In this document: piece after piece, positions 1 through 8,254 of the stretch
How positions within the stretch are numbered: position 1 is the stretch's first letter
Layout of the letters: every line of letters begins with the position of its first letter
Assembly: GCA_045580815.1 (NCBI GenBank)
Contig: JAZNOL010000047.1
Location: 1 to 13,663 of the forward strand
Source: JAZNOL01 sp045580815
GTDB taxonomy: Bacteria; Bacillota; Clostridia; RUG12999
Direction of reading: 5' to 3'
DNA length: 13,663 nucleotides
Program-made: the position numbers and the translations under genes
Notes under the pieces: model-generated
The model's database searches: none
What the model saw: only the letters and a program-made list of their open reading frames with translations
Told to the model about the DNA's origin: nothing

Positions 1-1239
1 GGCAAAATTGGATGCCGTAATGCCGATAACGTGCTGATAAGTGTTTTTAAAGGCACTTTCTGCGGCAAATATATCGTCGATGAAAAAGCTCATATCGTCT
101 TCGCTGCCTTCAATTTTCATAACGTGTTTTTTGCCGTCGCCTTCAATTTCGATATTGTCAACGGTTGTTATGTCGACAAGCTGAATGTATCCACTAAGCA
201 TTTCGAGAGGTTTCACATTAATAAGTGATGCAAACATCCCCAAACTCTGCGTAAATACGTAGTCTTTACCCTCAAGCATTGCATAAACCTCTGTTCTGCT
301 TTCGGGAATTAAACCGTATTTGATTTTATAAGTTCCCGCTCCGTCTGTAATTTCAAACACAACAGACGGATTATCCAGACCGTACCGGGCAAGATTTTGC
401 GGGCGGTCCTCTATAAAGCGATTTACGCTGACAGTCGATGCCGCATTAAGCAAGTTTGACAACGCATCTATCGACACCGCTTCATACCGAGGACTTGTCA
501 TAACATAAGACGACAAAGCAGAAAACTTGTTTTTCTCGTCATCGTTTTTCCGTCTTACATCTACCAAAACATTTCCGTCTTTTGTTATTTTTAAATGCTG
601 CACGCTTGAGGTATCTATCTGCACAAGGTCTTTACTGCGATAGGAATGTATATCCTGCAAAAGTGCAGTAGCTGTTGAAGACGAAACTGTATGAATTTTA
701 CCGTCCTCGGTTTTTACAAATGTTTCGCTTCTGCCGGTAACCTCGTTGCCGATATAGAGACGTTTTGTTGCGCTGTCTTTTAAAACAGCTTCAATGTATC
801 TTTCTTCACTGTCAAGTCCGTATGCCGAAATGTCTTCGGGATTTTCAACAGTCGTCACCGCATAAATGTTCATAAAGTCGATGGCAGCGTTTTCAAGCTT
901 GATACGCTGAAAATCTATATAATCATATTCTTTCACTTTCCAAGTATCATGCTTCTGCGTGGTATAACTGCCGTCGTTGTTTTTGATTTTGAGGTCAATA
1001 ACCGTGCTTTCCAGTGTATAACTGTTTTCACCGTTAATTATTCTTATTTCTTTTACATCTGCCTGAGTGAAATCAAAAAGCGCTTTATACCCTTCGGGAA
1101 TAGGAGATTCTGTTTCTGTCTGAGCAGTTTTATCTTCCGCAGGTATCATCATTACCGCCGCATAAACCCCACCAAGAACGCCTAACGCCAGAACACTTAT
1201 TACTATATTTCTTACCAGCTTGTTTTTAAGCCACATCAT
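1..1239 (-). CDS. DUF4340 domain-containing membrane-anchored protein (3' end beyond window)
   Basis: The frame is open for 413 codons from the ATG at 1239 to the window edge, so the C-terminus is missing. The N-terminus is short and basic, followed by one hydrophobic segment (about residues 10-31, with VISVLALGVLGGVYAAV), then a long soluble region rich in beta-type alternation. This fits a single-pass protein with its bulk outside the membrane. The composition, repeated 'YGLD' turns and position directly after a GldG-like gene match the DUF4340 family, whose biochemical function is unknown. The start overlaps the gldG-like stop as ATGA (4 nt). A second ATG follows immediately, and the SD (GGAGGAG, 1246-1252) is better spaced for that second ATG, so translation may begin at 1236. 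It is probably the last or near-last gene of the hisS-aspS-ABC run. The family call is from recognition of pattern and context, not from a search. Confidence 0.8.
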   Translation of the reverse strand, partial: MMWLKNKLVRNIVISVLALGVLGGVYAAVMMIPAEDKTAQTETESPIPEGYKALFDFTQADVKEIRIINGENSYTLESTVIDLKIKNNDGSYTTQKHDTWKVKEYDYIDFQRIKLENAAIDFMNIYAVTTVENPEDISAYGLDSEERYIEAVLKDSATKRLYIGNEVTGRSETFVKTEDGKIHTVSSSTATALLQDIHSYRSKDLVQIDTSSVQHLKITKDGNVLVDVRRKNDDEKNKFSALSSYVMTSPRYEAVSIDALSNLLNAASTVSVNRFIEDRPQNLARYGLDNPSVVFEITDGAGTYKIKYGLIPESRTEVYAMLEGKDYVFTQSLGMFASLINVKPLEMLSGYIQLVDITTVDNIEIEGDGKKHVMKIEGSEDDMSFFIDDIFAAESAFKNTYQHVIGITASNFA

Positions 1240-2660
1240 AAAAATCTCCTCCGGCTCCAGATAATAAGTCCTACTGCAAGAATAACTATGGGAATAACAA
1301 ATACAAAGATAATTCTGAATGTATTATACATAGTCTGTGTAAGTTTTGTTATTTTACCAACACTTACAACTTTTGGCGAAATCTTGAAATCATTTGTGTT
1401 GTCTGTAAGCCATGTTACTGCGTTTTGCATGAACATGGAGTTACCCTCAAGTCCGGTTTCAAGCATGTGCAATGAACCCAAAGCCATAACTCTGCTGTTG
1501 GTAGATTCTCGCTCTGCTATTGCCGCAAGCGTAAATGTACCGCTACGATCGCCTTCTTCAACGTTGGTCGAAAGCTCTTCTTTATTTGCTTTTGAAAGCC
1601 CCTCATCAGTAGTTGTCATAAGTTTTGACACTGTTGCTCTTTGAGGATTTTTTTCTGCAAGCTCAATGCTGACCGCCTGCGGAACAAGTATCGCAAGCTT
1701 TTGCTGTGCAATAGTATTTACAATGTCATGTTCAGCAAACTGAGGATAAATGTAAAGCGGTGTCTGATACATATTATTTTCATCAAGCTCAATCACAACG
1801 TCATTGTTTACGGTTATTCCCCATTCCTGCATATATGCTTTGAGTTTTGGAAGCGGTTCCTCCGTTTTTGTAGTGGGATAGAAAACTGCAAGGAAGTTTC
1901 CGCCGTTTTCAAGAAATTTGTCGATACGTTCACATTCTTCTGCTGTAAAATCAGCAGTGGGAGCTACACAAATAACAAGCTGTGCATCATCGGGAACATC
2001 CGAATTTGTAATGCTTATTGTTTCTGTGCTGTAGTCCTGCATATCAAGAATTGACGGCAGCGTCTGCAAAGCCTGTTCTCCGTGTCCTTCTAGAAAATAA
2101 ACCTTTGCTTCCTGCATAAGTCCGCTTACTGTAACAACAGCATTTGTAAGCTTTGCTTCAAGGTTAAAGGTCTTGTTTAAGGTTTCGCTGAGTTCAAATT
2201 GTTCTGGATATATACTTGAATATGGTATAACTTTATATCTTTCACCTATTGAAACTATCATATCTCCACCTATAAGATTTTCGCCTTTAGCTTTATATTC
2301 GTTAAGCAATGTCTGATTAGTATAAACATCAACATACTCAACTTTTATTTTACCACTTAAGTTTTTATAACGTTCAAGATACTCCACAATTTCAGGATGC
2401 TTTGCTTCAACAAGGTCTTCGGAAGCGAGCATCTGCACTTTAATTTCAGAAATACTACCGTCTTTTTCAAGCGTTTTTATAACTTCTTTTGTTTGCGAAG
2501 TTATTTCGTACTGCTGCGACTCTGTAATGTCTATTTTAAGCGGAAGCTTGTTCTGAAGCGATGAAACAATTATATTTACCATCACAACCGCCGCAATAAC
2601 AGCTACAGTGACAACCCATGAATTCACCTTATGTTTTAAGTTTGAAATTTTAATCATCAT
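1236..2660 (-). CDS. GldG-like ABC transporter auxiliary protein
   Basis: This 474-residue protein has one N-terminal membrane segment (about residues 16-36, VVTVAVIAAVVMVNIIVSSL), a large extracytoplasmic domain, and one C-terminal membrane segment (about 447-468) ending in a basic WSRRR tail. That layout, and the downstream position after an ABC ATPase and an ABC-2 permease, are typical of GldG-like proteins (ABC_transp_aux family). The region around 'KVYFLEGHGEQAL' resembles the conserved part of the family. In gliding Bacteroidetes the GldA/F/G complex is linked to motility. In Firmicutes the homologous cluster has no established substrate, and gliding should not be assumed. The SD AAGGAGGT (2664-2671) overlaps the stop of the permease gene. 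It is only 3 nt from the first ATG and 6 nt from a second ATG at 2657, so the second may be the true start. Confidence 0.85.
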   Translation of the reverse strand: MMIKISNLKHKVNSWVVTVAVIAAVVMVNIIVSSLQNKLPLKIDITESQQYEITSQTKEVIKTLEKDGSISEIKVQMLASEDLVEAKHPEIVEYLERYKNLSGKIKVEYVDVYTNQTLLNEYKAKGENLIGGDMIVSIGERYKVIPYSSIYPEQFELSETLNKTFNLEAKLTNAVVTVSGLMQEAKVYFLEGHGEQALQTLPSILDMQDYSTETISITNSDVPDDAQLVICVAPTADFTAEECERIDKFLENGGNFLAVFYPTTKTEEPLPKLKAYMQEWGITVNNDVVIELDENNMYQTPLYIYPQFAEHDIVNTIAQQKLAILVPQAVSIELAEKNPQRATVSKLMTTTDEGLSKANKEELSTNVEEGDRSGTFTLAAIAERESTNSRVMALGSLHMLETGLEGNSMFMQNAVTWLTDNTNDFKISPKVVSVGKITKLTQTMYNTFRIIFVFVIPIVILAVGLIIWSRRRFL

Positions 2661-2669
2661 CGCACCTCC

Positions 2670-3374
2670 TTAGTTATAACGGCGGCGCTCGATGTTTCTT
2701 GCTGTGAGAAACAGTGCCACAAACACAAAACTTATATAATAAATTATTGAAGAAACGTTAAAAATTCCGTTTTTAAAATCTTCGTATCTTCCAAATACCG
2801 AAAACCAGCTAAGTATTGTTTTTATTGTTCCGTTTTGTATGTTGCCGATTATCATTTCGATAAGATACAGCACAAACAACACTACAAATGTAAGTATTGC
2901 CGCAACAACCTGGCTTTCTGTCATTGACGAAATGTATATACCAATTGCAATAAACACTGACCATATGAAAATAAACCCAACATACGTGCCTATTGTTTCA
3001 CTCATAACCGGTTTGCCTATTATAAACAGAATTATGGGGAAAACAAGCGACAAAACAAGCGTAAGCAAAAATACGCTTAGTGCCGCAAAATACTTGCCCA
3101 CAACTATTTCCGAAAGTTTAACAGGCGCTGTCAAAAGCAGCTGGTCGGTTCTTTTTCCACGTTCCTCTGAAAAAGACTGCATGGTAAGTACCGGAACAAT
3201 AAATATGCATATTATGTTTACATAACTGAGCATTGTATCAATTTCAGCGTATACTCCCGGAAGAGTCAAAAATACAAAAAACAATGCAGAAATTGCCATA
3301 AACGCACTGGCAAAAATGTAGCCTATAGGAGTAAGAAAATATGTTTTAAGTTCTTTTTCATAAATTGCACGCAT
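2670..3374 (-). CDS. ABC-2 type transporter permease, GldF-like
   Basis: This is a 234-residue, strongly hydrophobic protein with about six membrane segments. It begins with a short cytoplasmic N-terminus (MRAIYEKELKTYFLTPIGY) typical of ABC-2 permeases of the GldF/NosY kind. A conserved cytoplasmic stretch after the second membrane segment (QSFSEERGKRTDQLLLTAPV) is characteristic of this group. It should form the membrane channel with the ATPase encoded just upstream. Start and stop are joined: its ATG shares one base with the ATPase stop (TAATG), a sign of translational coupling. A purine-rich SD (GGAGGGAG, 3382-3389) lies at suitable spacing. The length is normal for the family. The substrate is unknown. 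Confidence 0.88.
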   Translation of the reverse strand: MRAIYEKELKTYFLTPIGYIFASAFMAISALFFVFLTLPGVYAEIDTMLSYVNIICIFIVPVLTMQSFSEERGKRTDQLLLTAPVKLSEIVVGKYFAALSVFLLTLVLSLVFPIILFIIGKPVMSETIGTYVGFIFIWSVFIAIGIYISSMTESQVVAAILTFVVLFVLYLIEMIIGNIQNGTIKTILSWFSVFGRYEDFKNGIFNVSSIIYYISFVFVALFLTARNIERRRYN

Positions 3375-4381
3375 TAGTTTTCTCCCTCCGTTTCTTCATT
3401 TTTATCGTTTTTAGCATCGGTATTTTCAGCTTTTTGAGTAGCTTTGTCCGTCACGCTGATGAACACTTCTTCAAGAGTTTTGCCAAGAGGCTTAATCATC
3501 AAAAGCGGCACGCCTGCTTTTGCGAAAACTTCAAATACATCTTCTCGGATGTCTGTGTTTTCCATTGCCTCAACAATTACGTCAACGGTGCCCTCTTCTT
3601 TGCTTCCTGCAACGTCAATATATTTGATGTTTGCCACATCGGAAAGAATATTTTTAACTTTATATTCATCAGCCGGTGCACGAAGCTGAAATCTTCCGCC
3701 GACAGCTTTACCCGAAAGGTTTTCAATAGTGTCCATTGCGGCAATTTCGCCCTGGTTTATAATAACAACACGGTCGCAGATTGCACTTACTTCCTGCAAA
3801 ATATGAGTGCTGAGGAGTATTGTTCTCTGTTTGCCAAGCTGTTTTATAACGTTGCGGATTTCTATAATCTGTCTTGGGTCAAGACCAACGGTAGGCTCAT
3901 CCAGAACAAGCACTTTCGGGTCGCCGATAAGTGCCTGAGCAAGTCCCACACGCTGTTTGTAACCTTTTGAAAGATTTTTGATAAGTCTACCCGTTTTTTC
4001 AGCAAGACCTACCTCGGCAATAATGCGGGCAATATGCCGTGATTTGCTTTCCTCAGTTTTAACCTTTTTAAGGTCATAAACAAACTTAAGATATTCTTTG
4101 ACTGTCATGTCAAAATACAGAGGCGGAATTTCGGGCAGATAACCAATCTGACGTTTTGCCTCATTGGGATTTTCCATTATGTCATATCCGCAGATAAGCG
4201 CCTTGCCCGAAGTTGACGAAATATAACCGGTAAGCATATTCATTGTTGTGCTTTTTCCGGCACCGTTAGGACCTAAAAAACCTAAAATTTCGCCATCCTG
4301 AACACTGAAAGATATACCGTTTACTGCGGTAAAGCTGCCGTAGCGTTTGGTTAAATTTTCTATTTCTATTACTGCTGACAA
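3374..4381 (-). CDS. ABC transporter ATP-binding protein, GldA-like
   Basis: This 335-residue ATPase powers the ABC-2 permease encoded downstream. The motifs are complete: Walker A GPNGAGKS (residues 37-44), signature LSKGYKQRVGLAQAL (137-151), Walker B VLVLDEP (157-163), D-loop GLDP (166-169) and H-loop STH (191-193). The Q-loop position reads YLPEIPPLY, without the usual glutamine. After about residue 220 comes a C-terminal extension of the type found in ABC-2 drug or polymer exporters, then a highly charged tail (about 313-335). The start codon is TTG (4379-4381), 2 nt after the aspS stop. The frame is closed upstream by TGA at 4388-4390, leaving only ATA and ATT as other upstream codons. 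The SD is weak (GAGG at 4395-4398 is far; GGTG at 4389-4392 is nearer), so initiation probably depends on coupling to aspS. Confidence 0.9.
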   Translation of the reverse strand: MSAVIEIENLTKRYGSFTAVNGISFSVQDGEILGFLGPNGAGKSTTMNMLTGYISSTSGKALICGYDIMENPNEAKRQIGYLPEIPPLYFDMTVKEYLKFVYDLKKVKTEESKSRHIARIIAEVGLAEKTGRLIKNLSKGYKQRVGLAQALIGDPKVLVLDEPTVGLDPRQIIEIRNVIKQLGKQRTILLSTHILQEVSAICDRVVIINQGEIAAMDTIENLSGKAVGGRFQLRAPADEYKVKNILSDVANIKYIDVAGSKEEGTVDVIVEAMENTDIREDVFEVFAKAGVPLLMIKPLGKTLEEVFISVTDKATQKAENTDAKNDKNEETEGEN

Positions 4382-4383
4382 AA

Positions 4384-6171
4384 TTATTCACCATCCTCGG
4401 TTACGTTCTGTATATGAAGCTCTGTAAGCTGTTTTTCTTCAACATAGTCAGGAGAATTTACCATAAGCTCAGATGCGTTCTGAACTTTCGGGAACGCAAT
4501 AACGTCACGGATAGAATCCTTGCCCAGAAGAAGCATTGCAAAACGGTCAAAGCCGTATGCCATACCACCGTGAGGAGGTGTGCCGTATTTGAACGCATTC
4601 ATAAGGAACCCGAATCTGTCCCATGCCTGTTCTTTGGTAAAGCCCAGCACTTCAAACATTTTTTCCTGCAATGTGGAATCGAAAATTCTGATACTGCCGC
4701 CGCCAAGCTCAACGCCGTTGAGAATAATGTCATATGCTTTTGCTCTTACATCGCCGGGTGCTGTGTCAAGAAGCTCGATGTCTTCGTCCATGGGTGATGT
4801 GAAGGGATGGTGTTTTGCAACGTATCTGTCTTCGTCCTCGCTGTATTCAAGCAGAGGAAATTCTTTTACCCACAGCAGGTTGTATGTGTTTTTGTCAAGC
4901 ATATCGAATTTTCTTGCAATTTCAAGACGCAGGTTGCCCAGAGAATCAAACACAACGTCGTTGTTTGTGTCGGAAACAATGAAAATTCCGTCGCCGGGTT
5001 TTGCGTTTGTTTTTGCAAAAATTGCCTGACCCTCTTCTTCTTTGAGGAATTTTGCAACAGAAGATTTAATGCTTCCGTCTTCGTTTATAACAATCCATGC
5101 AAGACCTTTTGCACGGTAGGTTTTCACATATTCGCCAAGAGCGTCAATTTCTTTTCTTGACATTTTTGTTCCAAGACCCTCTGCGTTTATGCAACGAACG
5201 CTTCCGCCTGCTTCAAGTGCTGATGCGAACACTTTAAATTCTGTGTTTTTAAGCACATCCGAAATATCGCAAAGCTCCATACCGAAACGTGTGTCGGGCT
5301 TGTCGCTGCCGAAACGGTCCATTGCTTCTTTGTAGGGCATACGCAGGAACGGTGTTTTAACTTCAACGCCCAGAATTTCTTTAAATACGCGGGCAATGAA
5401 TTTTTCGTTAAGCTCGATAACGTCGTCAATATTTACAAAAGACATCTCAAGGTCAATCTGTGTAAATTCAGGCTGACGGTCAGCACGCAAATCTTCGTCA
5501 CGGAAACATTTTACAATCTGCATATAACGGTCATAGCCCGCAAGCATAAGCAGCTGTTTATAAAGCTGGGGTGACTGGGGGAGAGCATAATATTTGCCTG
5601 CGTGCAGACGGCTGGGAACAAGATAGTCTCTTGCGCCCTCGGGAGTGCTTTTTGTGAGCATGGGGGTTTCTATTTCGATAAATCCGTTTTCATCATAGAA
5701 ATCACGTGCAATTTTTGCAATTTTGTGTCTTACAATAAGATTGTGCTGTAATTCCGGACGGCGAAGGTCGAGATAACGGTGTTTAAGGCGGATTTCTTCT
5801 TTAACGTTTGTATCATCGGAAATCTGCACGGGAAGTGCCTCGGATTTGTTAAGAATACGAAGCTCTTTAATTTCAATTTCAAGCTCGCCGGTTTTAAGAT
5901 TTTCGTTTACTGCGCCCTGACGTTTGCGCACAACGCCAACAGCTGCAAGCACATATTCAAGATGCACACTCTGTGCTTTTTCAAGAATTTCTTTGTCATT
6001 TTCCGCAACAAGCTGAACAACGCCGGAAATGTCACGCAGGTCAATAAACACAAGGCTTCCGATGTCACGCACCTTGCCTGCCCAACCCATTACTGTAACG
6101 GTTTTGCCTATATCTTCTACGCAGATTTCTGCGCATCTTTTTGTTCTTTTAAGTCCCTGAATTGTTTCCAT
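4384..6171 (-). CDS. aspS: aspartate--tRNA ligase (bacterial type)
   Basis: This enzyme charges tRNA-Asp with aspartate using ATP. At 595 residues it matches full-length bacterial AspRS. An N-terminal OB-fold anticodon-binding domain (about residues 1-110) is followed by the class II catalytic core: motif 1 around FIEIETPMLTKSTPEGARDY (164-183), motif 2 FRDEDLRADRQPEFTQ (223-238) and motif 3 within GMAYGFDRFAMLLLG (from about 536). The length between motifs 2 and 3 leaves room for the bacterial insertion (GAD) domain. The sequence alone does not tell me whether the enzyme also charges tRNA-Asn. The gene starts 13 nt after the hisS stop with SD AAGGAG, and hisS-aspS adjacency is the common arrangement in Firmicutes. 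The stop is 2 nt before the TTG start of the ABC ATPase, so the synthetases and the transporter are probably on one transcript. Confidence 0.97.
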   Translation of the reverse strand: METIQGLKRTKRCAEICVEDIGKTVTVMGWAGKVRDIGSLVFIDLRDISGVVQLVAENDKEILEKAQSVHLEYVLAAVGVVRKRQGAVNENLKTGELEIEIKELRILNKSEALPVQISDDTNVKEEIRLKHRYLDLRRPELQHNLIVRHKIAKIARDFYDENGFIEIETPMLTKSTPEGARDYLVPSRLHAGKYYALPQSPQLYKQLLMLAGYDRYMQIVKCFRDEDLRADRQPEFTQIDLEMSFVNIDDVIELNEKFIARVFKEILGVEVKTPFLRMPYKEAMDRFGSDKPDTRFGMELCDISDVLKNTEFKVFASALEAGGSVRCINAEGLGTKMSRKEIDALGEYVKTYRAKGLAWIVINEDGSIKSSVAKFLKEEEGQAIFAKTNAKPGDGIFIVSDTNNDVVFDSLGNLRLEIARKFDMLDKNTYNLLWVKEFPLLEYSEDEDRYVAKHHPFTSPMDEDIELLDTAPGDVRAKAYDIILNGVELGGGSIRIFDSTLQEKMFEVLGFTKEQAWDRFGFLMNAFKYGTPPHGGMAYGFDRFAMLLLGKDSIRDVIAFPKVQNASELMVNSPDYVEEKQLTELHIQNVTEDGE

Positions 6172-6184
6172 TTGTTATCTCTCC

Positions 6185-7438
6185 TTATTTAAGATGATTT
6201 ATGATTTCAGACAGTTTGATTTCCTTTGCTTCTCCTGTCTGCATATTTTTAAGTCTGCATGTATCGGTTTCAATTTCGTTGTCACCGATAACAACCGTAT
6301 ATAATGCACCGATTTTGTCGGCATATTTCATCTGTGCCTTAACACCCTTGCCCATATTGTCATATGCACAGGATATGCCTGCTTTGCGAAGGTCATAAAC
6401 AATTTTAACAACTGCTTTTTTTGCCTCATCGCCCATGTTGCATATATACAAGGTCGGTTTTTTCTCTTCGGGAATATAAACGCCCTGAGCTTTCATGCAC
6501 ATAATAAGACGTTCAATACCAAGCCCAAAGCCGATGCCGGGAGTAGGTGCACCACCGAGCTGCTCAACCAGTCCGTCATAACGTCCGCCGCCGCAGACTG
6601 TTGCCTGAGCACCAAGGTTGTCCGAGGTGATTTCAAACACGGTTTTTGTGTAATAATCCAATCCACGCACAATGTTGGGGTCAATTTCGTATTTTATTCC
6701 CATCATATCAAGATTGTTTTTGAGTCCTTCAAAATGCTCACTGCACTCATCGCATATGTAGTCAATAAGACGAGGTGCATTTTTGGCAATTTCTTTGCAC
6801 TGCTCTTCTTTGCAGTCTATAATACGCATGGGATTTTTTTCAAAACGTGTATTACAAGTGTAGCACAAATCAGAAAGATGCGGTTGCAGATATGCTTTAA
6901 GTGCATCGTTATATTTTTTGCGGCACACAGGACAGCCAATGCTGTTGATGTTTACTTTAAGTCCTTTAAGCCCCAGTTTTTCAAGAAATGCAACAGCAAG
7001 CGAAATGATTTCGGCATCAAGTGCGTTGTCGCTGCTTCCGAAAGCCTCTACACCAAACTGTCTGAATTCACGGTATCTGCCTGCCTGGGGTTTTTCATTG
7101 CGGTAGCAGGTGATGTTGTAATAGAGTTTTATTGGCAGAGCACCTGACAAAAGAGAGTGCTCAAGCACACATCTTACAACACCTGATGTGCCCTCGGGAC
7201 GCAGAGTCAGACTGCGGTGACCTTTGTCTTCAAAGGTGTACATTTCTTTTTGAACAACGTCTGTTGTGTCGCCAACGCCACGGGCAAAAAGCGATGTATT
7301 TTCAAAAACCGGTATACGCACCTCACCGTAGCCGTAGGCATCGCATATCTCTCGTATGTTTTTTTCTATATACTGCCACAGCACCGATTCTTCGGGCAGA
7401 ATATCATAAGTTCCTTTAATTGCCTGTATTTTTTCCAT
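6185..7438 (-). CDS. hisS: histidine--tRNA ligase
   Basis: This enzyme charges tRNA-His. The class II motif 2 region spans about residues 107-134 (CYRNEKPQAGRYREFRQFGV). The HisRS-specific motifs are present: HisA RGLDYYTKTVFEI (258-270) and HisB GGGRYDGLVEQLGG (283-296). Motif 3 is GIGFGLGIERL (301-311). The C-terminal anticodon-binding domain covers about 325-417. Between motif 2 and HisA lies an insertion with eight cysteines in four pairs (C169/C172, C192/C195, C209/C214, C229/C232), suggesting one or two zinc sites; B. subtilis and E. coli enzymes lack most of these. The length (417) is normal. The ATG at 7438 has SD AAAGGAT at good spacing. The 77 nt upstream is too short for a T-box leader; it holds only an AU-rich hairpin. 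It is followed 13 nt later by aspS. Confidence 0.97.
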   Translation of the reverse strand: MEKIQAIKGTYDILPEESVLWQYIEKNIREICDAYGYGEVRIPVFENTSLFARGVGDTTDVVQKEMYTFEDKGHRSLTLRPEGTSGVVRCVLEHSLLSGALPIKLYYNITCYRNEKPQAGRYREFRQFGVEAFGSSDNALDAEIISLAVAFLEKLGLKGLKVNINSIGCPVCRKKYNDALKAYLQPHLSDLCYTCNTRFEKNPMRIIDCKEEQCKEIAKNAPRLIDYICDECSEHFEGLKNNLDMMGIKYEIDPNIVRGLDYYTKTVFEITSDNLGAQATVCGGGRYDGLVEQLGGAPTPGIGFGLGIERLIMCMKAQGVYIPEEKKPTLYICNMGDEAKKAVVKIVYDLRKAGISCAYDNMGKGVKAQMKYADKIGALYTVVIGDNEIETDTCRLKNMQTGEAKEIKLSEIINHLK

Positions 7439-7462
7439 TGTATCAAATCCTTTTTATATCAC

Positions 7463-7504
7463 AAAATTGAGGACTGCCTTTTTAAAAGAAAAATCCCCAA
7501 TTTT
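7463..7504 (-). terminator. AU-rich hairpin between the TIM-barrel gene and hisS; weak terminator or attenuator
   Basis: Arms 7463-7473 and 7494-7504 form an 11-bp stem on the minus-strand RNA with one G-U pair; the plus strand would have a mismatch at that place, so the minus strand is favoured. The 20-nt loop can add a short U5/A5 stem. The 3' arm ends in UUUU and then GUG, so the U-tract is short. It lies just after the TIM-barrel gene stop and 24 nt before the hisS start. It could lower read-through into hisS or protect an RNA end. Termination is an inference. Confidence 0.4.
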
Positions 7505-7515
7505 ATTTTTTAGTT

Positions 7516-8238
7516 TTATTTAAGTTTTTTAAGGTTATCGCACCCTTTTTTAACGCATTCGAGCATATCGCCCTCAAATGCTTCCTGCTCAACTATCGCC
7601 CATTTGAGCAGAGGGAGCTCTTTTATAACCGATGCAAAATCTATGCAGCCCTCGCCTACGTTTGAATCTTTGCCGTCCTCATACATGTCCTTTGCATGAA
7701 GCAGATACATTCTGTCTGAGTATTTTTTGCAGTAAGAAACCGGGTCTTCGCCGCCTTTTTTTACCCAATAAGTATCAATTTCGGCTGTTACATACTGAGG
7801 ATTTGTGTTTTTGTAAAGAATATCAAGACCGTACTCACCGTCATACTGAACAAACTCGTGAGCATGGTTGTGATAACCGAAAACTATGCCCTCTTTCGCA
7901 AACGCCTCACCTGCACGGTTAAAAACCTCGCTTGCGTGTTTGATTTTTTCAAGGCTGTCAAAACTTGTGCCGGGGCATACAACCGAATACAGCCCCAGTG
8001 TTTTTGAATATTTTATAACCTCATCAAGATTATTTTCGATTGCATCAAAGCCAACGTGTGAGCCGGCAGCCTCCAAGCCCAGTTCATCAAGCTTTGCTTT
8101 AAGTTCCTCGGCGGTTTTGCCGAAATAACCGGCAAACTCAACACCGTCATAGCCTATTTTTTTAACATCCTCAAGAGCCGCAAAAAAATCTTTTTCACAA
8201 AGCTCTCTTATTGAATAAAGCTGAAGTGCAACTTTCAT
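7516..8238 (-). CDS. sugar phosphate isomerase/epimerase family protein (TIM barrel)
   Basis: This 240-residue protein belongs to the AP_endonuc_2/xylose-isomerase-like TIM-barrel family. It opens with the typical first strand (MKVALQLYSIRE) and has the expected candidate metal ligands in order: HNHAHEF (residues 123-129), EIDTYW (153-158), LLHAKD (179-184) and VEQEAF (216-221). A likely reaction is isomerisation or epimerisation of a sugar or sugar acid with a divalent metal. The family is broad and the substrate cannot be read from the sequence. There is no signal peptide, so it should be cytosolic. It lies 16 nt after the phosphohexomutase stop with an SD (AAGGGG), so the two are probably co-transcribed, consistent with sugar metabolism. 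It is slightly shorter than many relatives (about 270-290), but the barrel looks complete. Confidence 0.85.
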   Translation of the reverse strand: MKVALQLYSIRELCEKDFFAALEDVKKIGYDGVEFAGYFGKTAEELKAKLDELGLEAAGSHVGFDAIENNLDEVIKYSKTLGLYSVVCPGTSFDSLEKIKHASEVFNRAGEAFAKEGIVFGYHNHAHEFVQYDGEYGLDILYKNTNPQYVTAEIDTYWVKKGGEDPVSYCKKYSDRMYLLHAKDMYEDGKDSNVGEGCIDFASVIKELPLLKWAIVEQEAFEGDMLECVKKGCDNLKKLK

Positions 8239-8254
8239 AACTGTTTCCCCTTAT

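Noticed and set aside
3365..3970. 201-codon plus-strand open frame opposite the ABC ATPase
   Set aside because: It is a shadow of the well-supported minus-strand ATPase with all motifs. Its protein has no recognisable domain and an atypical composition. The same applies to the other plus-strand frames over typA, aspS, hisS and the mutase.
7439..7515. T-box riboswitch upstream of hisS
   Set aside because: The gap is only 77 nt, with no room for the specifier and antiterminator stems, and no T-box-like conserved sequence was seen.
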